A stretch of 64,000 nucleotides of DNA from Nisaea sp. (GCF_017640745.1 NZ_JAEPQA010000002.1:225420-289419); one strand, 5' to 3'; positions 18,710-27,956 are shown, counted from the first letter of the stretch. A program made the numbers and translations. The notes: generated by a model not told the origin, from the sequence alone.

Positions 18710-19410
18710 TGCTGAGAGTGGAGTCCATCGAGACCTTCTACGGCGCGAGCCAGGCCCTCTTCGGCATGAGCCTCGATGTCGGCGCCAACGAGGTCGTGAC
18801 GCTCATGGGCCGCAACGGCATGGGCAAGACCACGACGGTCAATTCCATCATGGGCATCGTCCGCCCGGCGGCCGGCCGCATCACTTTCGAGAATGACGAG
18901 ATTTCCGACGCGCCGGCGCATCGGATCGCCCAGCACGGGCTCGGCCTTGTGCCGGAGGGGCGTCAGGTCTTCCCGAACCTTTCGGTCCGGGAGAATCTCG
19001 TCGCCACGGCGGCGAACCGCTTCGGTGCGCGGGATCCGTGGACGGTGGAACGGGTGCTTTCCATGTTCCCGGAACTGGAGGCACGATTGACCTCGATGGC
19101 GAACCTGCTGTCCGGCGGTGAACAGCAGATGCTGGCGATCGGCCGGGCGCTGATGACCAACCCGAAGCTGCTCATTCTTGACGAGGCGACCGAGGGGCTG
19201 GCGCCGCTGATCCGCAAGGAGATCTGGCACTGCCTCGAACGGTTGAAGCAGCAGGGGCAGGCGATCCTCGTCATCGACAAGAATATCGACGACCTGAAGC
19301 GCATCGCCGACCGGCACTACATCGTCGAGAAGGGCCAGGTCGTCTGGTCGGGGAGCACTGCCGAGCTCGATGAGAATGCTGCGCTGGTGCAGGAAAAGCT
19401 CGGGGTTTGA
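18709..19410 (+). CDS. branched-chain amino acid ABC transporter ATP-binding protein (LivF family)
   Basis: About 233 residues. Walker A MGRNGMGKTTT, signature LLSGGEQQMLAIGRAL, Walker B LLILDEATEGLAP and a switch region VIDKNIDDLKRIA where the usual His is replaced by Lys/Asn (LVIDKN instead of LVEQN or LIEHD), a known LivF-subgroup variation. ATG 18709 overlaps the LivG-type TGA as TGATG; a GTG one codon earlier is also possible. Last gene of the importer operon. A palindromic repeat just downstream may end the transcript. Confidence 0.92.
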   Translation: MLRVESIETFYGASQALFGMSLDVGANEVVTLMGRNGMGKTTTVNSIMGIVRPAAGRITFENDEISDAPAHRIAQHGLGLVPEGRQVFPNLSVRENLVATAANRFGARDPWTVERVLSMFPELEARLTSMANLLSGGEQQMLAIGRALMTNPKLLILDEATEGLAPLIRKEIWHCLERLKQQGQAILVIDKNIDDLKRIADRHYIVEKGQVVWSGSTAELDENAALVQEKLGV

Positions 19411-19422
19411 TCCTCAGAAAAT

Positions 19423-19457
19423 GGTCGTCATCCCGTGTCAAGCCCGGGATGACGACC
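19423..19457. repeat. GTCATCCCGG-type intergenic palindrome (copy A), possible bidirectional terminator
   Basis: Perfect 13-bp inverted repeat GGTCGTCATCCCG (19423-19435) / CGGGATGACGACC (19445-19457), 9-nt loop. It sits between the convergent ends of the ABC operon and hemA. The core matches four other intergenic places in this window. Confidence 0.75.
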
Positions 19458-19476
19458 TTATTTGGAATAATTGAGC

Positions 19477-20688
19477 TTAAGCCCGCTTCCGGATCCCAGC
19501 TTCCGCGAACATCGGCACCAGGATCTCCACCAGTTCCTCGATCATCGCGTCCGTGTGCTTCGGCGTGGGCGTGAAGCGCAGGCGCTCCGTGCCCTTGTCC
19601 ACGGTCGGATAGTTGATCGCTGTCACGTAGATATTGTGGTCGTAGAGCAGCCGGTTGGAGAAATCCCGCGCCTTGGCAGGGTCGCCGACCAGCAGAGGCA
19701 CGATATGGCTCTCCGACGGCATGACCGGCAGGCCGGCATCGGCGAAGGCCTGCTTCAGGCGGGCTGCCTGCTGTTGCTGCATCGCCCGTTCCTGCCCGCT
19801 CACCTTCAGGTGCCGGATGCTCGCCGCCGCCGCGGCAGCGGTGATCGGGGGCAGGGAGGTCGTGAATATGAAGCCGGGGGCGACGCTGCGGATATAGTCC
19901 AGCACATGCGCCGGTCCGGCGAGATAGCCACCATGGACGCCAACCGCCTTGCCGAGGGTGCCTTCGATCAGGTCGACCTTGTCGAGCACGCCGTCCCGCT
20001 CCGCGATCCCGGCGCCGCGCGGGCCGTACATGCCGACCGCGTGCACCTCGTCGAGATAGGTGATGGCATTGAACTCGTGCGCGAGGTCGCAGATCTCCTC
20101 GATTTTCCCGATATCGCCGTCCATCGAATAGACGCTCTCGAAGGCGACCATCTTGTGGCTTTCGGGGTCGGCCGCTTCCAGCAGCTCGCGCAGATGCTCG
20201 AGATCGTTGTGGCGGAAGATGTGCCGCCGCGCCGTTCCCTTGCGGATGCCCTGGATCATGGAGGCGTGATTCTTCTGGTCGGAGAACACGTCCATGTTCG
20301 GCGCCGCGCTGAGCAGGGTCGAAAGGCTCGCTTCGTTGGCGATATAGCCGGAGGTGAAAAGCAGCGCGGCTTCTTTCTGGTGCCAGTCAGCGAGTTCCGC
20401 CTCGAGCTCGACATGGTAATGGCTGGTGCCGGAAATGTTCCGTGTGCCGCCGGCGCCGACGCCGGTCTTTTCGACCGCCTCGTGCACCGCGTTTACCAGC
20501 ACGTCGCTCCCGCCCATGGCCAGATAGTCGTTCGAGCACCAGACGAGAACCTGCTCCACGCGGCCGTCGCGGTAATGCTTGTAGTACGGATATTTGTCCG
20601 CCTGCTTCTCCAGATCGGCGAACACGCGATAGCGGTCCTCGGCCTTGATCCGGTTCAGCTTGTCCTGACAGATATCAAAGAGGTTCAC
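19477..20688 (-). CDS. hemA: 5-aminolevulinate synthase
   Basis: 403 residues from GTG 20688, which has GGGAGAGAGAGG just upstream; the frame is open further 5' but that stretch is not ALAS-like. Fold type I PLP enzyme condensing glycine and succinyl-CoA to 5-aminolevulinate, the committed step of the C4 heme route used by alphaproteobacteria. Visible motifs: [15 protein letters not shown] start, [56 protein letters not shown] and the PLP lysine in [13 protein letters not shown]. Length matches bacterial ALAS (about 400). An FNR/CRP-type box lies about 60 nt upstream, consistent with oxygen-linked control known for hemA in other alphaproteobacteria. Confidence 0.95.
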   Translation of the reverse strand: MNLFDICQDKLNRIKAEDRYRVFADLEKQADKYPYYKHYRDGRVEQVLVWCSNDYLAMGGSDVLVNAVHEAVEKTGVGAGGTRNISGTSHYHVELEAELADWHQKEAALLFTSGYIANEASLSTLLSAAPNMDVFSDQKNHASMIQGIRKGTARRHIFRHNDLEHLRELLEAADPESHKMVAFESVYSMDGDIGKIEEICDLAHEFNAITYLDEVHAVGMYGPRGAGIAERDGVLDKVDLIEGTLGKAVGVHGGYLAGPAHVLDYIRSVAPGFIFTTSLPPITAAAAAASIRHLKVSGQERAMQQQQAARLKQAFADAGLPVMPSESHIVPLLVGDPAKARDFSNRLLYDHNIYVTAINYPTVDKGTERLRFTPTPKHTDAMIEELVEILVPMFAEAGIRKRA

Positions 20689-20746
20689 GGCCTCTCTCTC
20701 CCAACATTGTGCGGTCGTGTTTTCTCGCGTTTTTCGCCTTGGATTA

Positions 20747-20760
20747 ATGATCCAGGTCAA
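20747..20760 (-). promoter_or_regulatory. FNR/FixK-type box upstream of hemA
   Basis: On the minus strand TTGACCTGGATCAT, two mismatches from TTGAT-N4-ATCAA. It lies 59-72 nt upstream of the hemA GTG. FnrL control of hemA is established in Rhodobacter; here it is inferred from the site. Confidence 0.5.
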
Positions 20761-20776
20761 TCCGCACGTTCGCAGC

Positions 20777-20806
20777 TTGACTGATACACCAGTCTTTGAC
20801 TAGTTT
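20777..20806 (+). promoter_or_regulatory. candidate promoter toward leuA
   Basis: TTGACT at 20777-20782 with TAGTTT at 20801-20806 (18-nt spacing). The -35 is good and the -10 is weak. It would place a transcript start just before the candidate leader ORF. Confidence 0.3.
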
Positions 20807-20815
20807 TCGCGCGTT

Positions 20816-20872
20816 ATGTTGACGCACACGGAATTCGGCCTCGCGCTGCGACTTACGATCCCGGCTCTCTAG
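20816..20872 (+). CDS. candidate Leu-rich leader peptide of leuA (18 codons)
   Basis: Short ORF reading [18 protein letters not shown] then TAG. Five of 18 codons are Leu (TTG, CTC, CTG, CTT, CTC). It lies about 215 nt before leuA on the same strand and is followed by a hairpin at 20926-20944. Leucine leader attenuation of leuA is known in several alphaproteobacteria. The Leu codons are not consecutive and no clear ribosome-binding site is seen, so the ORF may be chance. Confidence 0.35.
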   Translation: MLTHTEFGLALRLTIPAL

Positions 20873-20925
20873 AGAGACCGGGTCACGTCGCTCGTGTATG
20901 CTTGAACCGTGCCGATGCGCTGGGG

Positions 20926-20944
20926 ATGGGCTCCCATCCCGACA
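20926..20944 (+). promoter_or_regulatory. hairpin in the leuA leader, possible attenuator stem
   Basis: Near-perfect stem GGGATGGG...CCCATCCC around 20926-20944 with a very short loop, followed by a weak T-containing stretch (ACATTTTC). Candidate terminator/anti-terminator element between the leader ORF and leuA. Confidence 0.35.
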
Positions 20945-21087
20945 TCACATTTTCAAGACAAATCATAGCCTTCACGCCTCGTTTCGGGGTAGAGGTTCGG
21001 CATCGGGCGCATTCAGGAACGAATTTTGAATGTAACCGCGAGCAGGCGCAGCCGTGGAATGCGCGCCGCTCCGAGGGAGTTGAAGTG

Positions 21088-22767
21088 ATGAACCAGATGC
21101 ATATCGAGAAATATCAGGCCTATCCGCCGGTCAATCTGCCGGACCGTACCTGGCCGTCGAAAGTGATCGACCACGCGCCCGTATGGTGCAGCGTCGATCT
21201 GCGCGACGGCAACCAGGCGCTGGTCGATCCGATGGACAGCGCGCGCAAGCACCGCATGTTCAAGACACTGGTCGAGATGGGCTTCAAGGAGATCGAGGTC
21301 GGCTTTCCGAGCGCCTCCGATACCGATTTCAATTTCGTCCGCGAGATCATCGAGGGCGGCCTGATCCCCGACGACGTAACGATCCAGGTCCTGACCCAGG
21401 CGCGCGAGCACCTGATCGAGCGCACCATCGAGAGCCTGATGGGCGCCAAGAGCGTCATCGTCCATCTCTACAACTCGACCTCCGAACTGCAGCGCCGCGT
21501 CGTCTTCCAGCAGGACCGCGAAGGGGTGAAGCAGATCGCGGTCGAGGGTGCGAAGATGGTCAAGGACCGTCTCGCCCGGCTGGAAGAGGCCGGTACCAAG
21601 GTGCGCCTGCAATATTCCCCGGAAAGCTTCACCGGCACCGAGCTGGATTATGCGCTGGAGGTCTGCGAGGCGGTGATGGATGTCTGGCAGCCGACGCCGG
21701 ATAATCCCGTCATCATCAACCTGCCCTCGACGGTCGAGATGTCGACCCCGAACATCTATGCCGACCAGATCGAGTGGATGCACCGGCATTTCACCCGCCG
21801 GGATTCGATCATCCTCTCCGTGCATCCGCACAACGACCGCGGCACCGGCGTCGCGGCGACGGAACTGGCGGTGATGGCCGGAGCCGACCGGGTCGAAGGC
21901 ACCCTGTTCGGCAATGGCGAGCGGACCGGCAACGTGGATATCGTCACCCTCGGGCTGAACCTGTTCACCCAGGGCGTCGATCCGGAGCTGGATTTCTCCA
22001 ACATCAACGAGCTGATGGAAGTCGCGGAATACTGCAACCAGCTGCCGATCCATCCGCGTCATCCCTATGCCGGCGAACTGGTGCATACGGCCTTCTCCGG
22101 CTCGCATCAGGACGCGATCAACAAGGGCATGCAGGCGATCCGCAAGAGCAACGACCCGCACTGGGAAGTGCCCTATCTGCCGATCGACCCGCAGGATATC
22201 GGCCGCAATTACGAGGCCATCATCCGGGTGAACAGCCAGTCCGGGAAGGGCGGCGTCGCCTACCTGCTCGAGACCGACCACAAGATCAAGCTGCCGAAGC
22301 CGGCCCAGGCCGACTTCAGCCAGGTGGTGCAGAAGATCACCGACGCGACCGGCAAGGAGATCAACAGCGAGACCATCTGGTCGACCTTCAAGGCTGAATA
22401 TCTCGACCAGCCGGAAGGCGCCTTCAAACTGGTCTCCTTCTCCTCCAGTCCGATCGAGGGCTCGAACGAGCGGGAGCACATCAAGGCGGTGGTGACCCGC
22501 AACGGCGAAAAGCACACGATCGAAAGTGATGGCAACGGCCCGATCTCGGCGTTCGTGAACGCGATGCGGCGGGAGTTCGGTCTCAATTTCCGGCTCAAGG
22601 ACTATACCGAGCACACCCGCTCGGTCGGCTCCCGCGCCGAGGCGGCGGCTTATATCGAGCTGACGGTTCCGGACGACAAGGGCCGCAGCGTCTTCGGCGT
22701 CGGCATCGATACCTCGATCACCATGGCGCCGATCCGCGCCGTGATGAGCGCCGTCAACCGGATCTGA
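21088..22767 (+). CDS. leuA: 2-isopropylmalate synthase, long form
   Basis: 559 residues from ATG 21088 (GAGGGA about 10 nt upstream); the 62 upstream codons in frame do not resemble the family. First committed step of leucine synthesis: acetyl-CoA plus 2-oxoisovalerate to 2-isopropylmalate. The TIM-barrel motifs are present: [34 protein letters not shown] [11 protein letters not shown] and [12 protein letters not shown]. The C-terminal LeuA allosteric dimer domain (about residues 430-555) mediates leucine feedback. The long layout matches the form found in many alphaproteobacteria and actinobacteria. Convergent with the next gene, only 6 nt between stops. Confidence 0.95.
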   Translation: MNQMHIEKYQAYPPVNLPDRTWPSKVIDHAPVWCSVDLRDGNQALVDPMDSARKHRMFKTLVEMGFKEIEVGFPSASDTDFNFVREIIEGGLIPDDVTIQVLTQAREHLIERTIESLMGAKSVIVHLYNSTSELQRRVVFQQDREGVKQIAVEGAKMVKDRLARLEEAGTKVRLQYSPESFTGTELDYALEVCEAVMDVWQPTPDNPVIINLPSTVEMSTPNIYADQIEWMHRHFTRRDSIILSVHPHNDRGTGVAATELAVMAGADRVEGTLFGNGERTGNVDIVTLGLNLFTQGVDPELDFSNINELMEVAEYCNQLPIHPRHPYAGELVHTAFSGSHQDAINKGMQAIRKSNDPHWEVPYLPIDPQDIGRNYEAIIRVNSQSGKGGVAYLLETDHKIKLPKPAQADFSQVVQKITDATGKEINSETIWSTFKAEYLDQPEGAFKLVSFSSSPIEGSNEREHIKAVVTRNGEKHTIESDGNGPISAFVNAMRREFGLNFRLKDYTEHTRSVGSRAEAAAYIELTVPDDKGRSVFGVGIDTSITMAPIRAVMSAVNRI

Positions 22768-22773
22768 CGCCGC

Positions 22774-24165
22774 TCAGATCAATATCCAGCCGAGCGCGGT
22801 CAGTAATATGACCGCGCCGGCATTCATCCAGAGTCCTGCTCGCGCCATGTCGGCGACCTTGAGGCCTCCGGCGCCGAACACAATGGCGTTGGGCGGCGTT
22901 GCAACCGGCATCATGAAGGCGCAGCTCGCCGCCAGCGTGACCGGGGCCAGCATCGCCAGGAGCGGCAGGCCGAGCGCCTCCGCCAGTTCCGCGGCGATCG
23001 GCAGGAAGGCGGCGGCCGAGGCCGTATTGCTGGCGAGCTCGGTCGCGAAGAGCACGATCCCGGCGCCGAACCCGGCGGCGAGTTCCTGCGGCAGATAGCC
23101 GGCCAGCGTCGAGAGACTACCGGCGAGTGCCGCCGCAAGGCCGCTCTCGGTAATTGCGCCGGCGAGCGAAAGTCCGCCTCCGAAAAGCAGCAAAATGCCC
23201 CAATGGATTGTGCGCGCCTCGTCCCAGGTCAGCAGCGCGCGCTTTTCGGAGCCGGCCGGAACGGCGAACAGCAGCAGTCCGGCCGCCAGCGCGATCGTCG
23301 TGTCGCCGACGCCGGGGAAGTAATCCCCGATGAGCGGCCGGAAAATCCAGGCGAGCGCCGCGGCAGCGAGCAGCAGGGCGACCCGCTTCTCGCGCGTGCT
23401 CATCGGTCCCGGATGCGGCAGCGCCTCCGTTTGCAACGCTTCCAGCGGGCCGAAGGCAAGCCGGGTCAGCACCAACCAGGCGAGCGCCAGCATCGCGGCC
23501 GAGACCGGCAGACCGATCGAAAGCCATGTCGCGAACCCGAGAGGCATGCCGTAATTGCTGTCGAGAAAGGCCGCCAGCATCGCGTTCGGCGGGGTTCCGA
23601 TCAGCGTCGCGAGCCCGCCGATGGAGCAGCCATAGGCGACCGCGAGGAGCAGTGCCTTGCGCAGCCGCGACGGTGCGCCGTCCAGCACCGATTGCGCGAC
23701 CGGCAGCAGCATGATTGCGCTCGCCGTGTTGCTGATCCACATCGAGGGCAGGGCACCGGCCAGCAGGAACCCGGCGACGAGTTGCCGGCTGCCGGTGCCG
23801 GTGCGATGCAGGATCGCGGCGGAGAGCCGGGCATGCAGGCCGGAGGCCGTGATCGCCGCGCCGAGCAGAAAGCCGCCGAGAAAGAGAAAGACGACGGGAT
23901 GCGCGTAGGGCGCTGCGGCCTGATGAAGTTCCGCGATCCCGAGCAACGGGAAGAGCAGGATCGGCAACAGCGCCGTCGCCGGAAGCGGCAGCGCCTCGCC
24001 GATCCACCAGACCGCCATCAGCGCCGCGACGGCGACGGTGCGCCAGGCCGGGAGGGAGAGGTTGCCCGGCGGCGGCAGCAGAAGCAGGAGTGCGAATAGC
24101 GCGAGGCCGAGCAGCAAGGGGCGCGGACTGACGATATTCGGGTCTGATTGCTGCATTGCGGCCAT
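22774..24165 (-). CDS. SLC13/DASS family sodium:anion symporter
   Basis: 463 residues from ATG 24165 (AGGGA 4 nt upstream); an earlier ATG at 24201 in frame has a weaker context. About 11-12 membrane segments. Signature motifs of the family occur twice: SMWISNTASAIMLLPVA in the first half and ATELASNTASAAAFLPI in the second, the SNT pairs that form Na+ and carboxylate sites; AFMMPVATPPNAIVFG near the C-terminus. Likely imports di- or tricarboxylates or sulfate with Na+. The substrate is not predictable. Divergent from the phosphatase gene. Confidence 0.88.
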   Translation of the reverse strand: MAAMQQSDPNIVSPRPLLLGLALFALLLLLPPPGNLSLPAWRTVAVAALMAVWWIGEALPLPATALLPILLFPLLGIAELHQAAAPYAHPVVFLFLGGFLLGAAITASGLHARLSAAILHRTGTGSRQLVAGFLLAGALPSMWISNTASAIMLLPVAQSVLDGAPSRLRKALLLAVAYGCSIGGLATLIGTPPNAMLAAFLDSNYGMPLGFATWLSIGLPVSAAMLALAWLVLTRLAFGPLEALQTEALPHPGPMSTREKRVALLLAAAALAWIFRPLIGDYFPGVGDTTIALAAGLLLFAVPAGSEKRALLTWDEARTIHWGILLLFGGGLSLAGAITESGLAAALAGSLSTLAGYLPQELAAGFGAGIVLFATELASNTASAAAFLPIAAELAEALGLPLLAMLAPVTLAASCAFMMPVATPPNAIVFGAGGLKVADMARAGLWMNAGAVILLTALGWILI

Positions 24166-24188
24166 TTGGTCCCTAGACAGAGAATAGT

Positions 24189-24203
24189 CATTGTTGCCCA
24201 ATG
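24189..24203. promoter_or_regulatory. CATTG-N5-CAATG dyad between divergent genes
   Basis: CATTG (24189-24193), TTGCC, CAATG (24199-24203) lies in the narrow gap between the symporter and phosphatase genes. It is an operator-like dyad; with such short arms it may be chance. Confidence 0.25.
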
Positions 24204-25084
24204 GACTGGCGTGTGCCGCCGGTCCGGATGCCGGCGCCGATCATAACCTGCAGGAGCGGCTCCTGAACCCGCAATCTGACATCCAGCGCTACGAATGGCG
24301 GCAAGTGCCGCGTCCCGTCGCCAACGGCCACATGGTGATCGCCATCGGTGACGTGCATGGACGGGCGGATCTGATGACCGCGCTCCTCGAGGCTGTCGCG
24401 GAGGATGTCGCGCGTCTGAAGCCGGAGCAGGTGACGGCGATCATGCTCGGCGACCTGATCGACCGGGGCCCTAACAGTCTCGAGGTTCTGGGGTTGGCGA
24501 TGGGAGGGCTCGGTGCTTTCACGAAGCGGCCGGTCAAGGATGTCTGCCTGATCGGGAACCACGATTACTGGCTTCGCCAGGCGGTCGACGGAAGCCTCGA
24601 AGACGAGGATCTGCGGTTCTGGGGCGCCAATGGCGGCGAGGCGACCTGGCGCAGCTTCGGCATCACCCGCGTCGTCGGCGCGCGGGACATGATCATGCAG
24701 ACCCGCCGGCGCCTGCCGGACCCGGTCCTGGAATTCGTCATGTCGATGTCGGTGACCTACCGGGTCGACGATTATCTCTTCGTTCATGCCGGGATCGATC
24801 CGCGCCAGCCGCTGAACAACCAGACCCTGAAGACGCTCTGCTGGATCCGCGATCCGTTCCTGCATCCCGAGGTCTGGCCGTTCGAGCTGACCGTCGTGCA
24901 CGGTCACACGGTGGAATGGAACCATGGCGAGCCGCTGGTTCACCCGCACCGGATCGGCATCGACACGGGCGCTGTGAATACCGGCGTGCTGACCGCGCTG
25001 GAGATCAATTCGGGGCAGATGCGTTTCGTCCAGGCCTGGGACGAGCGGGCGCTCGAGGAGGAGCGGCGCCGGCACCACGGCTAA
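24191..25084 (+). CDS. calcineurin-like metallophosphoesterase (PPP-type serine/threonine phosphatase family)
   Basis: Up to 297 residues. Canonical PPP/metallophosphoesterase motifs in order: IGDVHGRADL, LGDLIDRGPNS, GNHDYW, VHAGID and VHGHT, which bind the two metals. Bacterial relatives include PrpA/ApaH-like enzymes; the true substrate (phosphoprotein or dinucleotide polyphosphate) is not evident. Start is uncertain: TTG 24191 is the furthest in-frame codon, GTG 24305 and ATG 24332 (MVIAIGDVHG) are alternatives, and none has a strong Shine-Dalgarno. The first 45 residues are weakly family-like. Its stop overlaps the end of the convergent EamA gene by 4 nt. Confidence 0.82.
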   Translation: MLPNGLACAAGPDAGADHNLQERLLNPQSDIQRYEWRQVPRPVANGHMVIAIGDVHGRADLMTALLEAVAEDVARLKPEQVTAIMLGDLIDRGPNSLEVLGLAMGGLGAFTKRPVKDVCLIGNHDYWLRQAVDGSLEDEDLRFWGANGGEATWRSFGITRVVGARDMIMQTRRRLPDPVLEFVMSMSVTYRVDDYLFVHAGIDPRQPLNNQTLKTLCWIRDPFLHPEVWPFELTVVHGHTVEWNHGEPLVHPHRIGIDTGAVNTGVLTALEINSGQMRFVQAWDERALEEERRRHHG

Positions 25085-25944
25085 CGCCGCAGCACCAGCA
25101 CGTTGCCGGTCAGGATCATCGCCGTGCCCGCGATCATCAGCGGGCCGAGCACGACGTTCTCGAACAGGATCGACATCGCCAGTGCCACGACCGGGACGGT
25201 CGTGAAGGTATAGGCGGCCCGTCCGGAGCCTACCCGGGCCACCAGAGCGAAGAAAATCAGGAAGGCGCCGGCGGACGCGACGATGCCGAGATAGGTGAGG
25301 GAGCCGAGATAACGCAGCGTCGGCTCGATGGTGATCTCCATGCCGCCCGCAAGCGCGATGGCGAGGCAGATCCCGGCCCCGCCGAGCCCGCCCCAGAAGT
25401 TTACACTATAGGCCGAGATCCCCCGTCGATGGTTGCGGGCGCCGATGATGGTGCCGATCGCGGTCCCGAGCGCGGCGCCAAGCGCCCAGAGCATGCCGCG
25501 GATCACCTCGCCGCCCGCCTCGAGCTTCGCGAGGTCCGGGGCGACGATGAGGGCGAGCCCGGCCATGCCGGTCACCATGCCGGCGAGCGCGCGCAGGCTG
25601 ATGGTCTCCCGGAACAGCAGGAAGGAGATGATGGTGGCGAAGATCGGCGAGGTCGAGAGCGCCAGCGTCGCGACGCCGCTCGGGATGTAATGGGTCGAGG
25701 TGTAGAAGCAGATGAAATTGAGCGCGAAGAAGGTCGCGGCATGCACCGCGATCCAGGGCACGTCCTGCCTGTCCAGGCTGAGCCGGGTCCGCGTGGCCAG
25801 AATGACGACCAGCATGCACGCCGCCATCAGCAGCATGCGGTAGGCGACGGAGACCGGGACCGGAACGGGTCCGGCCTGAAGCGTCGTCACATAGGCCCCC
25901 GTGCCCCAGATCAGGGCGGAGAGCGCGAAGAGGATGAAATGCAC
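25081..25944 (-). CDS. EamA/DMT-family transporter
   Basis: 287 residues, GTG start at 25944. Ten membrane segments in two EamA repeats; the second-half motif ALGAALGTAIGTIIGARNHRR marks the repeat boundary. Begins LFALSALIWGTGAYVTTL, a typical first EamA helix with the conserved WG pair. Probably an inner-membrane metabolite or drug exporter; substrate unknown. It is 50 nt downstream of the LysE-type gene on the same strand, so the two exporters may share a transcript. Convergent with the phosphatase gene by a 4-nt overlap. Confidence 0.85.
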   Translation of the reverse strand: MHFILFALSALIWGTGAYVTTLQAGPVPVPVSVAYRMLLMAACMLVVILATRTRLSLDRQDVPWIAVHAATFFALNFICFYTSTHYIPSGVATLALSTSPIFATIISFLLFRETISLRALAGMVTGMAGLALIVAPDLAKLEAGGEVIRGMLWALGAALGTAIGTIIGARNHRRGISAYSVNFWGGLGGAGICLAIALAGGMEITIEPTLRYLGSLTYLGIVASAGAFLIFFALVARVGSGRAAYTFTTVPVVALAMSILFENVVLGPLMIAGTAMILTGNVLVLRR

Positions 25945-25994
25945 GGGGTCCGTCCAATCGGCGGCGGATAGGTCAGCAGACCTATCCTATCGCC

Positions 25995-26606
25995 TCAACG
26001 GGGGATCACGGCAAGGGCAACCGAGACCAGCAGCAGGACCGCCATGGTGATGTTGAAGGCCCGTCCGACCTTCGGCGAGCGGATCAGGTTGGCGAAGATT
26101 CCGCCGAACACGAGCCAGCTTCCGTTCACGAACAGCATCACGCAGGTCAGGATCGCGAGTTTGGTGAGCGTATCCCGGATCGGATCGGTCTCGATCAGGA
26201 TGTTGCCGGCATAGAGCGCGGTGAAGACGGTGTAGGCCTTCACGTTGGTCAGCGCCACGACCAGCCCCGCGCCGAAGCCCGGCGGGTCCGGATCCTCGGT
26301 TCCGTGCATGCCCGGCGGCGGTGCGGTCGCGATTCTGTAGGCGAGATAGAGCATGTAGAGCACAGCGGCCATGACCAGCACCGGTCCGACGCCGGGCAGG
26401 GCGAGCAGCAGGCCGGTCACGCCGCTGGCGGTCAGGCAGAGCACGGTGAAGACGCCGGCATAGATGCCGAAGAGGAACGGCAGCCCGGCCCTGATGCCGA
26501 ATGCGGCTCCGTTCGCGGTTATGGCGACGATGGCGGGACCGGGGCTACCCATCAGCGGAAAGGCCATGGCGAGCAGCGCGAGGACGCTGTCGAGCGTCGG
26601 AAACAT
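25995..26606 (-). CDS. LysE/RhtB family exporter
   Basis: 203 residues from ATG 26606 (GGGAGG upstream). The frame continues upstream but those residues are polar and do not belong to the first helix. Six membrane segments; hallmark MGSPGPAIVAITANGAAFGIRAGLPF near the N-terminus and ALTNVKAYTVFTALYAG mid-protein. Family members export amino acids such as lysine, homoserine or threonine. Followed by the EamA exporter gene. Confidence 0.88.
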   Translation of the reverse strand: MFPTLDSVLALLAMAFPLMGSPGPAIVAITANGAAFGIRAGLPFLFGIYAGVFTVLCLTASGVTGLLLALPGVGPVLVMAAVLYMLYLAYRIATAPPPGMHGTEDPDPPGFGAGLVVALTNVKAYTVFTALYAGNILIETDPIRDTLTKLAILTCVMLFVNGSWLVFGGIFANLIRSPKVGRAFNITMAVLLLVSVALAVIPR

Positions 26607-26820
26607 TAAGGGCAGCCCTCCCAAGCCGCGGTATTTTTTGGTATTCTGTTCATTCAGGCACACATGAGAGAAGTGCGGCCGGCCGCATCACACTCACGCC
26701 GGTTCGTGTTCAGTGTCCGGCAGTGGCCGGATCTCGATAGAGTGGCCGGGGGCCGTCTCCCGGTCCCTTGCGAACAAGTGCGCGGCCCGTTGGGAGCCGC
26801 CAAGGTCAGCGGAGTTCATT

Positions 26821-27381
26821 TTGATCGTCTTAAACCTGCTCCGGCAGGCAACATCGGTTCTTACCTTTTCCACTTTGCTTTTCATCCATGCGGCCAGTCC
26901 GGCCGCGGCCGCCGACACATCGGGATACGATGCCATTTCGACGGCCGAGAAATTATGCCTGCAGCTTCCGGCCTACGATCTCGAGAAGATCTCCGCCGCC
27001 GTGGACGAGATCGCAGGCCGCCATGTCAAACCGGAAGTCGGACCGGACACGACGCGCTGGACTCTGTTCGGGCCGGAGGGAAGGAAGCTGGTCCTGCTCC
27101 GCGATTCCCGTCCGGGCCGGCTGAAATGCGCCTTTCAGGCGGAGCGCGTGGACTTCAGCGCCGCGGAAAAATGGCTCGACTATGTCTCGGCCGGATTCGC
27201 GGCCTCGGTCAACGGAGAGCGTCAGGAAATCGTCAGGAAAAGCGATCCCGGGAAGGGCTCTGGCGCGATCACGACGGTCAAGACCGAGCTCGGGCAGATG
27301 TTCTTCGGAATCTGGAGCACGCCGGACGGCGGCGCGGTGACGAGCATGGGACCGCTGAAGGAGTTCATGGCGAACAGGTGA
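26821..27381 (+). CDS. small secreted protein of unknown function
   Basis: 186 residues from TTG 26821, with GGAG exactly 6 nt upstream; the frame is open further 5' but the hydrophobic signal begins here. Residues about 1-31 form a Sec signal peptide ending SPAAAA. The mature part (about 155 residues) has two Cys residues (KLCLQL, RLKCAF) that could form a disulfide, and no membrane segment. I do not recognise the family. It is followed by a composite palindromic repeat and the convergent AsnC gene. No operon partner. Confidence 0.65.
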   Translation: MIVLNLLRQATSVLTFSTLLFIHAASPAAAADTSGYDAISTAEKLCLQLPAYDLEKISAAVDEIAGRHVKPEVGPDTTRWTLFGPEGRKLVLLRDSRPGRLKCAFQAERVDFSAAEKWLDYVSAGFAASVNGERQEIVRKSDPGKGSGAITTVKTELGQMFFGIWSTPDGGAVTSMGPLKEFMANR

Positions 27382-27401
27382 GTGCGCGCCCATTTCTCAG
27401 C

Positions 27402-27487
27402 CGTCATCCCGGCGGACGCCGGGACCCGGGGAGCGAAGTTCGCGCTCTACGATTTCTGGCCCCCGGCCTGCGCCGGGGTGACGATGG
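27402..27487. repeat. GTCATCCCGG-type composite palindrome (copy B)
   Basis: Two half units: CGTCATCCCGGC with GCCGGGA (27402-27423), then CCCCGGC with GCCGGGGTGACGA (27460-27484). The outer ends are complementary, so the whole can fold as one long hairpin. It lies between convergent genes. Confidence 0.7.
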
Positions 27488-27494
27488 TTAAGCA

Positions 27495-27956
27495 TTAAAC
27501 TGGCAGTACCGCGCTTTCCTTCGGCGATTTCAGTGCGATCACCGTCTGGCTGCGGGTCACCCCCGGCAGCAGCTTGATGCGGTTGGAGATCACGTCCTCC
27601 AGCGCGTCGTTCGAGCGGGTCCGGATCTTCAGGAGATAGGACCAGTCGCCGGTCACATGATGGCATTCGAGCACTTCCGGCATCGCCAGCACGGCCTCCA
27701 GGAAGGACTCGTTATGCGCGCTCCAGTCGATCAGCACGGAGACATAGGCCAGCACCTCGAGTCCGACGGCAGAAGGCTCCAGCACCGCGCCATAGCCGCG
27801 GATCGCGCCCGCGGCCTGCAGCTTCTTCAGCCGCTCGTTCACGGCGGAGACGGAGAGGCCGGCATGGCCGCCGATCTCGGCATATGCGGCACGGCCGTGC
27901 CGCTGGATATAGTCGAGGATCGCGCGGTCGGTCTCGTCGAGGCGGGTGTCGGTCAT
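27495..27956 (-). CDS. Lrp/AsnC family transcriptional regulator
   Basis: 153 residues from ATG 27956. N-terminal winged helix-turn-helix (LDETDRAILDYIQRHGRAAYAEIGGHAGLS... with VSAVNERLKKLQAAGAI as recognition part) and C-terminal RAM/AsnC ligand domain (VLAYVSVLIDWS; VLECHHVTGDWSYLLKIRT). The ATG overlaps the stop of the upstream cyclase gene (ATGA), so the two are co-translated. The frame stays open far upstream on the minus strand inside the cyclase and helicase genes, but that is only high-GC background. Probably senses an amino acid; target genes unknown. Confidence 0.92.
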   Translation of the reverse strand: MTDTRLDETDRAILDYIQRHGRAAYAEIGGHAGLSVSAVNERLKKLQAAGAIRGYGAVLEPSAVGLEVLAYVSVLIDWSAHNESFLEAVLAMPEVLECHHVTGDWSYLLKIRTRSNDALEDVISNRIKLLPGVTRSQTVIALKSPKESAVLPV

